Source: Bacteroidota bacterium
Lineage (GTDB): Bacteria > Bacteroidota > Bacteroidia > AKYH767-A > OLB10
NCBI GenBank assembly: GCA_016713445.1
Contig: JADJPB010000001.1
Span: 730,391 to 794,390 of the forward strand
Reading direction: 5' to 3'
Length of the DNA: 64,000 nt
Shown here piece after piece: positions 19,477-28,004 of this stretch. The notes below the pieces were generated by a model, which was given only the letters and a program-made list of their open reading frames with translations, did no database searches and was not told where the DNA came from. Position 1 is the stretch's first letter. Each line of letters begins with the position of its first letter. The position numbers and the translations under genes are program-made.

Positions 19477-21624
19477 ATGCCAAAAAAAATTCAACTTTCT
19501 GTTTCTGGAATGACTTGCGCCAGTTGTGCACAAAGCATTAGTAGAAAGTTGGAGTCGAATGGATTAAAGGATGTCTTAGTAAACTATAATAGTGGAGACG
19601 TTGAGTTTGAGACCATTGATGGAATTTCTACGGAACAAATTATTTCTGATATCAATGGATTAGGTTTCAAAGCTTCCATTTATCAAGAAAAAAGTGCGAG
19701 TGACTTAAAAAAATGGAATTGGAATTCCACTGAAACTCTATTTTTAATTTCCGCCATATTCACCATTCCTTTATTATTACATATGTTTATCCCTTTTCAC
19801 CTTTTTCATCTTCCCCTTTTCCAATTCTTCATGACGTTGCCTGTAATGTTCATCGGTTTAAAACATTTTGGAAGGAGCGCCTGGGGTTCTGTTAAGACAC
19901 GACATTTGAATATGGATGTGCTGATCAGTTTAGGATCCATCTCTTCCTTTGTTTATTCCATACTTTCTTGGTACTTTTTTTATGGATCACCTAGCATTTC
20001 CAGTCAACTTTATTTCGAAACTGCGGCTACAATTATCACATTGGTATTGCTAGGAAATATTATCGAAAAAGGAAGTTTAAAGAAAACACAGTCTTCATTA
20101 ACCCATCTCACAAAAATTCAACCTTTAAAGGCAAGAAAAATTGAGAATGCACTTACCGACAATGAATCGCTTGTAAATTTGTTAGCGCATCAGCTTAAAT
20201 TGAATGATTTAATTCTGGTAAATACTGGCGATAAAATCCCTGCTGATGGACTTATTTACGAGGGAGAAGTAGAAGTTGATGAGTCGATGATGACTGGCGA
20301 AAGTTTACCCATAAAAAAAACAATAAATGATTATGTGCTTAGTGGAACCATCGTACTAAGTGGGTATATTAAAGTGATTGTAAAAGAGTCAGGAAGTAGT
20401 ACCGTACTCAGCAAGATGATTGAAGTTGTTAAGACATCCGCTTTGCGTAAACCGGAAATTCAACGTCTGGGAGATGTGGTTAGCTCGTTCTTTGTTCCCG
20501 TCGTGGTATTCATTTCTTTTGTCACTTTCTTTATATCCTATTTTAATTTAGAATTATCTTTTTCCGATGCCTTATTAAGAAGTATTGCTGTATTAGTAAT
20601 ATCTTGCCCTTGTGCCATGGGATTAGCTACTCCCACCGCAGTGGCAGTTGGAATTGGACGAGCAGCAAGAAGTGGAGTATTAGTAAAAGGAGGCGATACA
20701 TTAGAAAAGTTGAGTGGGATAAAACAAATTATTTTCGACAAGACGGGGACTCTAACACAAGGGAAAATTTCGGTGAAGGAAATTAATTACATACATTCAG
20801 ATAAAAAAAGGACCGAATTTTTGATGAGTATTATGGAAAAGTATTCGAATCATCCCTACGCAAAAGTTTTATCTGAAAAGTTTGCGGACGTACCTTATCT
20901 GCCCATTCAATTTCAGGAGATCAACGAAGTTGCGGGCCATGGAGTTTTTGCAAAAGACAAAGAGCAAAATATTTATAAAATCGGATCGCAACGATTTACT
21001 GAAGCTCCGGTTTCTATTGAAGGCCATCAAGTGTATGTGAGTATAAACAGTCAAATTATTGCAACTGTTGATTTCGAAGATCCGGTTCGGGACGATGCAT
21101 TATCTATGGTAACTTTTTTTAAAGAGCAAGGAATAAAAACCATTCTTTTAAGTGGCGACCTTCCGAAAATTTGTGATTCGATCGGGCAATACTTAGGGGT
21201 TGACGAAATTTATTCATCTCAACTTCCACAAATGAAAGTTGATGTTGTAGAAAAGTATCAACTCCAAGGTAAAACCGCTATGGTGGGGGATGGAATCAAT
21301 GACGCGCCCGCTTTAGCGATCGCAGAAGTAGGAATTGCAGTTAATTCAGGAACACAAATAGCCATACAAACGGCTGATATTGTTTTATTAAGTCAGCATG
21401 AATTAAATGGTTTGAGCTTAGCTTATTCTATCTCCAAAGAAACTTTACGAACCATAAAACAGAATTTATTTTGGGCTTTAGGCTATAATGTTGTAGCGAT
21501 TCCTTTAGCCGCTTTAGGATATTTAAATCCGATGCTTGCCTCATTGTCTATGGCTTTTTCAGATGTAGTAGTAATTGGCAATTCCTTACGCATTCATTTT
21601 AAAAAACTTCCTTTAATAAGTTAA
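19477..21624 (+). CDS. copA: Copper-translocating P-type ATPase
   Basis: 715-residue P1B ATPase exporting Cu(I) from the cytoplasm. One heavy-metal-associated domain with GMTCASC (residues 10-16), eight membrane helices, the A-domain TGES motif (DESMMTGESLPIK), the transmembrane metal site CPC (VISCPCAMGLATPT), phosphorylation site DKTGTLTQGK and hinge GDGINDAPAL. It is followed after five bases by a flippase-like gene. No CsoR/CueR-type regulator or copper chaperone is adjacent. Confidence 0.95.
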   Translation: MPKKIQLSVSGMTCASCAQSISRKLESNGLKDVLVNYNSGDVEFETIDGISTEQIISDINGLGFKASIYQEKSASDLKKWNWNSTETLFLISAIFTIPLLLHMFIPFHLFHLPLFQFFMTLPVMFIGLKHFGRSAWGSVKTRHLNMDVLISLGSISSFVYSILSWYFFYGSPSISSQLYFETAATIITLVLLGNIIEKGSLKKTQSSLTHLTKIQPLKARKIENALTDNESLVNLLAHQLKLNDLILVNTGDKIPADGLIYEGEVEVDESMMTGESLPIKKTINDYVLSGTIVLSGYIKVIVKESGSSTVLSKMIEVVKTSALRKPEIQRLGDVVSSFFVPVVVFISFVTFFISYFNLELSFSDALLRSIAVLVISCPCAMGLATPTAVAVGIGRAARSGVLVKGGDTLEKLSGIKQIIFDKTGTLTQGKISVKEINYIHSDKKRTEFLMSIMEKYSNHPYAKVLSEKFADVPYLPIQFQEINEVAGHGVFAKDKEQNIYKIGSQRFTEAPVSIEGHQVYVSINSQIIATVDFEDPVRDDALSMVTFFKEQGIKTILLSGDLPKICDSIGQYLGVDEIYSSQLPQMKVDVVEKYQLQGKTAMVGDGINDAPALAIAEVGIAVNSGTQIAIQTADIVLLSQHELNGLSLAYSISKETLRTIKQNLFWALGYNVVAIPLAALGYLNPMLASLSMAFSDVVVIGNSLRIHFKKLPLIS

Positions 21625-21629
21625 TTTTA

Positions 21630-22922
21630 ATGATAAATATTTTCAAAAAACTATCCATCACAAATGGATTCCAAATCTTTCAAATGCTAAGGTTTGCAGC
21701 TTTATTAGTTTCAGGAATTCTTCTTTCTAAAAGTGACATTTCCATTAGTGCTATAGGGACCTATGAAGGGTTGATTTTCTTGAGTGGAGCTTTGAGTTTT
21801 TTTTGGGTAAATGGTATATTGAATACACTTTTGAGTCATTACAAAGTGAACGAAAACAATAATAAATCATTTTTATTTAATACAGTATTTCTTTTAATTG
21901 CAATGAGTGCTTTCTTAATATTAATTTTAATGATTTTTAGAAATGCGGCTTCAAATTTCCTGCCTGATTGCACTCCAGAATTATTCACATTACTGTTGAC
22001 TTATATTTTTCTGAACAATCCAACTTTTCTTCTTGAGCACATTTTTCTATTGAAAAATAAAGTGAACCATTTAATTAGTTATGGTGTATTTCATTTTCTT
22101 GGATATATAGCTGCAGTTACATTGCCTGTATGGATGGGATTCGAAATTACGTACAGTTTATACGGACTCATTCTACTCTCAACCATTAAATTTATATTGT
22201 TAGGATTCATTGTTCATAAAGAAGATCCTTGCAACTTTGATAAAAATACAATTCTGAAATTAATTTCATTTGCTTCTCCTTTGATACTAAGTTTTGCAAT
22301 AGCAGGTTGTGCTGAATATATTGATGGATTTTTGGTAAGTACACATTTTGGAAGCGATCAATTTGCCATCTTTCGATACGGCGCTCGTGAATTACCTTTA
22401 GCCGTTTTGCTTTCTAGCTCTTTAAGTACATCTTTTATTCCTCGATTGCAACCACTTAACAATACGTTTGAGCTCGGAAATTTGAGAAAAGAAGCTGGAA
22501 AATTGATGCATGTACTTTTCCCCATTAGCATACTTTTACTTTTTTTTAGCGATGAATTCTACCCTATTATTTTTAGAGCTGAATTTGTTGCCAGTGCTCC
22601 TATTTTCAATACTTATATTCTTCTTTTGGTGAGTAGAGTTTTGTTTCCTCAAACACTAATATTAGCTTCGGGCAAAACGAAAGTCATACTTGGAATTGCC
22701 TTAGTTGAATTAGCAATTAAGTTTTCATGTAGTTATTTTTTAATGCTAAATTTTGGACTTATTGGAATTGCTGCGGGTACTGTAATAGCATTTTATGCTG
22801 AAAAAATAATTTTGATAATTTATGTAAAAAGAAAATTAGGCATTGCTATTTCCAATTATTTACCTATTAATCGATGGATTTTCTATTCTTCTTTGCTACT
22901 TCTTATCTATTTTTTTAACTAA
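21630..22922 (+). CDS. Wzx-like polysaccharide flippase / MOP superfamily membrane protein
   Basis: 430 residues, almost entirely hydrophobic, with about twelve membrane helices and few charged residues. Overall pattern and length fit the oligosaccharide flippase (Wzx/MurJ-like) branch of the MOP superfamily; no short diagnostic motif decides. It starts five bases after copA, so the two may be co-transcribed, yet no polysaccharide genes are adjacent and the substrate is unknown. Confidence 0.68.
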   Translation: MINIFKKLSITNGFQIFQMLRFAALLVSGILLSKSDISISAIGTYEGLIFLSGALSFFWVNGILNTLLSHYKVNENNNKSFLFNTVFLLIAMSAFLILILMIFRNAASNFLPDCTPELFTLLLTYIFLNNPTFLLEHIFLLKNKVNHLISYGVFHFLGYIAAVTLPVWMGFEITYSLYGLILLSTIKFILLGFIVHKEDPCNFDKNTILKLISFASPLILSFAIAGCAEYIDGFLVSTHFGSDQFAIFRYGARELPLAVLLSSSLSTSFIPRLQPLNNTFELGNLRKEAGKLMHVLFPISILLLFFSDEFYPIIFRAEFVASAPIFNTYILLLVSRVLFPQTLILASGKTKVILGIALVELAIKFSCSYFLMLNFGLIGIAAGTVIAFYAEKIILIIYVKRKLGIAISNYLPINRWIFYSSLLLLIYFFN

Positions 22923-23020
22923 CAACTGTTAATAGTTAACTACAAATTACTAAATTTCAGCTATATAGATAATCTAATTCCAAAAATGAATTCTATCGAA
23001 AATGAAGAAAGTTCGATACT

Positions 23021-23054
23021 TGATTTTTTTTATGCTAAATTCTACTACTTTTGT
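23021..23054 (+). promoter_or_regulatory. Candidate promoter of the T9SS cargo gene
   Basis: TTG at 23021 and TACTTTTG (TAnnTTTG) at 23047-23054; spacing of 23 bp is a little long. The implied leader before ATG 23163 is about 100 bases. Confidence 0.5.
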
Positions 23055-23162
23055 GGGAGGAATGTAAAATTTATTGTTTTGACTACCTAAATATCTGTTA
23101 AAGTAGTTAATTTTACAATTGCACAAAATAACCTCTGTTAAACCTATAAACAAATTAAAAAA

Positions 23163-25130
23163 ATGAAAAAACTACTACTAAGTATTATGGCGGTGGGCTT
23201 GATGACTTCTGGTGCATCTGCACAAGCAGTGAGTTCGTCAACCAAAATTGCCAAAGCAAATTTTAAAGAAGAAATTAAGCGTGCTTATGTGCCAACTGAA
23301 AAAGCATCTTCTACAACTCCAAAAGCTGTAGTAAATCGTCCGAAAAGCACCAAAGTTAACCCGAACGCGCAGAAAGCTGCCGTTGTAGGTAAATCATCAA
23401 TCTCTACTACTCATAACATTTATGGAAGTTTAGTATCAGAAGGTGGTTTATTAAATTACAATCCACAATTAAATGTTTTGTCTTATACGGATAGAAAGCC
23501 TATCGGTGTAGTTGATGCCACTTTAATGTATAATAGCGGTACTGTTGTTACAAGAACTTCAACAAATGGAGGAACCACATGGGACACTACGTTAGTAGTT
23601 CTACATAATACTACTTCCTTTACGCGTTACCCACAAGGAGCTATTTTAAATCCTCCTGGAAACATGGTTGTTCTTGATGCTTATGCTGCTGCTACTGCGC
23701 CATTGATTAACGGAACAATTTGGGATGGTATCGCTATTGGTTCTATTAAGCTTGATGGAACTAATAAAGTTCAGTATGATATCCCTGCTTCTATCGCTAC
23801 AGTACAACAAGACATGCCTCGTTTAGGTATGAACGCTGATTCAAATGGTCATGCTTATTCATTAGGAAGTAATTATGATTTCGATGCAACCGTTCCTTAT
23901 TTTGATGGATTTGTTGTAAATCGTGCGGTTTGGAATTCAGTGAATAGCAGTGTTGATTGGGATCATACAAATATTTATCATGCTTTCTCACATGATCCAA
24001 TTGATGATAGCCAAAATTTCTCTTCATTAGGAAATATGGCATTTTCACCAGATGGATTAACTGGCTATGTTCTAACTATTGGTCGTGATTCATTGAATGA
24101 TTATTTAGCGCCAATGCCTATCATTTACCGTACTACTGATGGTGGAGCTACTTGGTCATTCTATAGTGCGTTGGATTATTCTCCTATTTTTGCTAATGTA
24201 TTTACGCCAAACGGTGCAGGTACTCGTCCATTCTATACTGCAAAAAATGGATTTGACGTAGCAGTAGATGGAAATGGAAAAATCCACATTTTATGTGAGG
24301 TAGCTCAAGCAGCTTCAAATCATCCTGATTCTTTAAACTGGGCTGGTTTCAATGGTGATTTGTATGATACTTATGAAGATGCTAATGGTTTATGGGGTGC
24401 TGTTAAAGTTGGAACTGTAGTTGCTGAGCCAGCTGAAGATCCAAATTCATTAGGTTGGGCTGTAACCTGGGATGCTCGTGCACAAATCTGTGCTAACTCT
24501 ACAGGTATGAAAATGGCTTATACTTGGATGGATACTGATGTAACAATTTTTACAGCCTTCAATGAGAATCCAAATATCAAAGGTGCTTCTGCAGATTTCT
24601 CTAGTAATTTATCGTCAAATGAAATTAACTTTACTGAAGGTACTGCTTGGGATGCAAATAACTATTGGATTTATGTTTCTAATTTAGGATGGGATAACGG
24701 AACTGATTTTATTGTTCCTGTAAAATCAGCAGTTCCATTAAATTCTGGTGCCCTTGATACTGACCCATGGTTACATGAATACGTTTCAGGAATTCAATAC
24801 GCCCCTGCTGATTATGTGAATCCACTTCCTCCTACTTTCTCTCTTACTGGAATTAATGAAATTCAAAATGCAACTATTGCTAAATTGATCTATCCAAATC
24901 CAGCTACTGAAAAGGCTACAGTTACTCTTAACCTTTAAACAAACGCTAATGTTTCAGTTTCAGTAATGAACGTTATGGGTCAAGCTGTTAAAACTGCTAC
25001 AATCGGTAACTTAAGTACTGGTGTTCAAACATTCTCAGTTGATGTTGCAGATCTTTCTACAGGTTTATATATCGTAAATGTAACTGTTGGAACTCAGGTT
25101 ATTTCTCAGAAATTAAACATTCAACGTTAA
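23163..25130 (+). CDS. Secreted T9SS type A sorting-domain protein with BNR-like repeats (in-frame stop)
   Basis: Signal peptide (MKKLLLSIMAVGLMTSGASAQA), a Lys/Thr-rich low-complexity stretch (residues about 25-75), a beta-rich body with BNR/sialidase-type motifs (TNGGTTWDT, TDGGATWSF), and a C-terminal Por sorting domain that begins IYPNPATEKATVTL. A TAA at 24936-24938 cuts the sorting domain, but the same frame continues NANVSVSVMNVMGQAVKTA ... GLYIVNV ... KLNIQR to a TAA at 25128-25130. The intact sorting domain beyond the stop argues that the stop is a point error. The biochemical role of the body is unknown. Confidence 0.85.
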
Positions 25131-25141
25131 TTTTTTAACTT

Positions 25142-25189
25142 AATTCACAAAAAAAACCCAGCTAATTAGCTGGGTTTTTTTTGTGAATT
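25142..25189. terminator. Perfect 48-bp palindrome, bidirectional terminator
   Basis: The two 24-base arms (25142-25165 and 25166-25189) are exact reverse complements. The core is AACCCAGCTAA/TTAGCTGGGTT with eight A before and eight T after. It separates the T9SS gene from bshB1, which is convergent. Confidence 0.92.
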
Positions 25190-25194
25190 GTTTT

Positions 25195-25911
25195 TTATCT
25201 GATATCGAATAATGAAATTAAACCAATTGTTCTTTCTACTGTAAAGCCTTCTGCATACTGAAATCCTGATTGTCTTCCCATTTCTATTGATCTCCCATAT
25301 AAAAATTCCAGAAAATCTTTAGAAGAAATTGCTGTCTCCGGCTCGTTTGATTGCGGGTCATAAAATTGACTTTTAAATGCCATAACTGCTTTCATTTTAA
25401 CTTCCATATGATCAGTAATGTCTACAACAAAATCTGGATGTATATGTCGATCTTGAATATAATGATAGATGGCTTTAGGCCTCCAAGGAGTTTGTTTCAT
25501 TCCGTTAAATGAAGTACTAACTTTCACTAAACCACTTAAAAAAATAGCGTCCGAAACTAATTTACTACCTTTTCCATGATCTGGATGTCGATCGTTGATA
25601 GCATTACACAAAATAATTTCTGGCTGAAATAAGCGTATTTGTTGTACCAAGGCCATTTGATGTATCTCATCATTGCTGAAAAATCCATCTTTGAAACCCA
25701 TGTTTACACGAAATTCAAGGCCCAAAAAGGATGCACTTTCTGCAGCTTCTAAATCGCGTAATTCGGCAGAACCTCTAGTTCCAAGCTCGCCTCTTGTCAA
25801 ATCTATAATACCTACTTTCCGTCCAGCAGCAATTTCTTTGCTTACAGTTCCTCCAGCACCTAATTCAACATCATCTGGATGTGCTCCAATTGCTAATATG
25901 TCTATTTTCAT
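25195..25911 (-). CDS. bshB1: Bacillithiol biosynthesis deacetylase BshB1
   Basis: 238 residues of the LmbE/PIG-L family. The zinc-binding motif AIGAHPDDVELGAGG (residues 7-21) and the later RHPDHGKGS are present, with the BshB1-type TRGELGTRG after the first strand block. The enzyme removes acetate from GlcNAc-malate to give GlcN-malate, the second step to bacillithiol. Frame is intact and the gene is divergent from ccmB with a 76-base gap. Confidence 0.92.
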   Translation of the reverse strand: MKIDILAIGAHPDDVELGAGGTVSKEIAAGRKVGIIDLTRGELGTRGSAELRDLEAAESASFLGLEFRVNMGFKDGFFSNDEIHQMALVQQIRLFQPEIILCNAINDRHPDHGKGSKLVSDAIFLSGLVKVSTSFNGMKQTPWRPKAIYHYIQDRHIHPDFVVDITDHMEVKMKAVMAFKSQFYDPQSNEPETAISSKDFLEFLYGRSIEMGRQSGFQYAEGFTVERTIGLISLFDIR

Positions 25912-25987
25912 AAAATCTTATTTATTAGAATGACCAAAAATAATAGAACTAACCAATAACGATAAAAAAATAACGAATTTTGCAACA

Positions 25988-26653
25988 ATGAAAGTAGTCC
26001 TCAAACAATATTTCCATCTAGTAAATCATGAATTACGCTTAGAGTTTAACAATCAGCATGCCTTGATGAGTTTATTGGTTTATTCTTTAGCTACTATTTT
26101 TATCGCTTACATTAGTTATCGTCAGTCGCTAGATCCAATTACTTGGAATGCACTGTTTTGGATAATCATGCTCTTTGCTGCTACCAATGCTATTGCAAGA
26201 AGCTTTATTCAAGAGAGTAAAGGACTCCAGTTGTTTCATTATACTTTTATGAACCCATCGGTCGTAATTCTTGCAAAAACAACCTATAACGTCCTCCTTC
26301 TTTCATTCCTTGGTGTGATCAATCTTGTCGCATTTTCGCTTTTCTTTTCCCTTGACATCAATGATTTTGGGCAATTCATCCTTGGACTTCTTCTCGGCAG
26401 TTTTGGTTTGTCGGCAGTATTGACACTTGTGTCTGGAATCGTTTCTAAAGCACACAATCAATCAGCTCTGGTGGCTATATTAGGGTTTCCTTTGCTTTTC
26501 CCTCTTCTTATTACCATCATTAAATTTTCTGGAAATGCCATTCGAGGCGTTGAATGGACTTTAAATCAACCTAATTTTTTTCTCCTAATTGCGTTGAATA
26601 GTATAATTGTAGCCCTCTCCTTTCTCTTGTTTCCCTACCTTTGGAGAGATTAA
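25988..26653 (+). CDS. ccmB: Haem exporter subunit CcmB
   Basis: 221 residues with six membrane helices, typical of the CcmB permease that works with the ATPase CcmA and with CcmC in cytochrome c maturation. No ATPase gene is adjacent, so ccmA must lie elsewhere. It overlaps the next gene by about 13 bases. Confidence 0.9.
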   Translation: MKVVLKQYFHLVNHELRLEFNNQHALMSLLVYSLATIFIAYISYRQSLDPITWNALFWIIMLFAATNAIARSFIQESKGLQLFHYTFMNPSVVILAKTTYNVLLLSFLGVINLVAFSLFFSLDINDFGQFILGLLLGSFGLSAVLTLVSGIVSKAHNQSALVAILGFPLLFPLLITIIKFSGNAIRGVEWTLNQPNFFLLIALNSIIVALSFLLFPYLWRD

Positions 26654-27345
26654 AATTGGATAAAGTGAAGTCTACAATTGCAAGATCTTGGTGGTGGAAA
26701 ATCACCGCCCTCGTCCTTCTTTTTTACACCTACTATGAAGGTTTTTTGGGGGAAGTTCCACGAATGCCAATTCTAAATGAAACGATTAGGAATTTATACT
26801 TCCATGTTACCATGTGGATGGCAATGTTGGTATTAATGATTTGCAATGCTTTTTATGGGATCATCTATTTGAACAAGTCGGATTTGCATTTTGACCTAGT
26901 TGCTGAAGAATCTGGCCGTATGGCAATGATTTTTGGAATTGCTGGACTTATCACAGGCATGGTATGGGCGAATTACACCTGGGGGGCTCCTTGGGTGAAT
27001 GACCCTCAATTAAATGGAACTGCGGCCTCCTTACTGGTTTACGCAGCCTATTTTATATTAAGAAATGCACTTCCAGATAGTACCAAGCGTGCTCGATTAG
27101 CAGCTGTGTATGGTATCTTTGCGTTTGTAATGATGATTGTATTCATTATGGTGCTTCCAAAAATGTCCGATTCGTTGCATCCTGGAAAAGGAGGAAATCC
27201 AGGGTTCAATAAGTACGATTTGGATGCAAATATGAGAATGGTCTTTTATCCAGCAGTAATTGGCTGGACATTGCTGGGCGTTTGGATGATGAGTTTACGA
27301 GTGCGTTTTCGAAAAATGGAATTGAAAAATGAAGATCAACAATAA
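26641..27345 (+). CDS. ccmC: Haem-handling protein CcmC/CcsA family
   Basis: 234 residues, six membrane helices. The tryptophan-rich haem-binding loop reads YTWGAPWVNDPQLN, a variant of the WGxxWxWD motif, with conserved histidines before (NLYFHVTMW) and after (DSLHPGKGG). Acts with CcmE to load haem. No ATG is near the beginning; TTG 26641 (inside ccmB) or TTG 26656 are the likely starts. Confidence 0.9.
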   Translation: MERLKLDKVKSTIARSWWWKITALVLLFYTYYEGFLGEVPRMPILNETIRNLYFHVTMWMAMLVLMICNAFYGIIYLNKSDLHFDLVAEESGRMAMIFGIAGLITGMVWANYTWGAPWVNDPQLNGTAASLLVYAAYFILRNALPDSTKRARLAAVYGIFAFVMMIVFIMVLPKMSDSLHPGKGGNPGFNKYDLDANMRMVFYPAVIGWTLLGVWMMSLRVRFRKMELKNEDQQ

Positions 27346-27346
27346 T

Positions 27347-27556
27347 ATGAAACAATATTTAGTCCTGTTTGTATTCCTAATAATAAACCTTCCTTCAGCA
27401 GTTGCACAAGAAGTTGAGATGGGGGATGTAATGCGTTCTGAAGGAAAAATATATGTAGTAGTAGCTGTAGCATTTATCGCGCTCGCCATCTTGAGCTTCT
27501 ACATGATTCGCATTGATAGGAAAGTTTCCAAATTAGAAAAAGAATTGAATAAGTAA
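27347..27556 (+). CDS. ccmD: CcmD-like small membrane protein
   Basis: 69 residues. A signal-like hydrophobic N-terminus (MKQYLVLFVFLIINLPSAVAQ) is followed by one membrane helix (IYVVVAVAFIALAILSFYMI) and a charged tail (RIDRKVSKLEKELNK) like that of CcmD. Position between ccmC and ccmE supports the call. ATG 27347, two bases after the ccmC stop, is preferred to an upstream in-frame start inside ccmC. Confidence 0.78.
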   Translation: MKQYLVLFVFLIINLPSAVAQEVEMGDVMRSEGKIYVVVAVAFIALAILSFYMIRIDRKVSKLEKELNK

Positions 27557-27567
27557 AATTAAATAGC

Positions 27568-27987
27568 ATGAAGAAAGTTCATATCATCGGAATAGTAGTT
27601 ATTGCAATAGCACTAGCGGTGATAGTTAGCACCATCAGTAATTCGAGTACCTACGCACCGTTCAGAACAGCTATTGAAAATGAAGGTAGTACTTTCCATA
27701 TTGTGGGCAAGTTAAATAAAGACAAAGAATTTATTTATAATCCTGAAGTCAATGCAAATCTTTTTGGGTTTTATTTAGTCGATAATGAAGGTCTGGAGAA
27801 AAAAGTTTTATTCAACGGAAGCAAACCGCAAGATTTTGAACGCTCAGAACAAATAGTTGTCATAGGGAAAATGAGCGGGGATGAATTTCATGCTAGTCAA
27901 ATTTTGATGAAGTGTCCTTCTAAGTATAACGGTAATCAGCAAGATCAATTGAATGCTGTTTCAGATGAATCAGAAACGGAGAGTTAA
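27568..27987 (+). CDS. ccmE: Haem chaperone CcmE, CxxxY variant
   Basis: 139 residues: one N-terminal membrane helix (IIGIVVIAIALAVIVSTI) and an OB-fold domain exposed to the periplasm. The haem-attachment position reads ILMKCPSKYNG, that is CxxxY, in place of the histidine-containing HxxxY of proteobacterial CcmE. The cysteine type was described in Desulfovibrio and archaea in Ccm systems lacking CcmG/CcmH, and no ccmG or ccmH is present in this cluster either. Confidence 0.9.
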   Translation: MKKVHIIGIVVIAIALAVIVSTISNSSTYAPFRTAIENEGSTFHIVGKLNKDKEFIYNPEVNANLFGFYLVDNEGLEKKVLFNGSKPQDFERSEQIVVIGKMSGDEFHASQILMKCPSKYNGNQQDQLNAVSDESETES

Positions 27988-28004
27988 ATTAAAATAATTA
28001 AATA

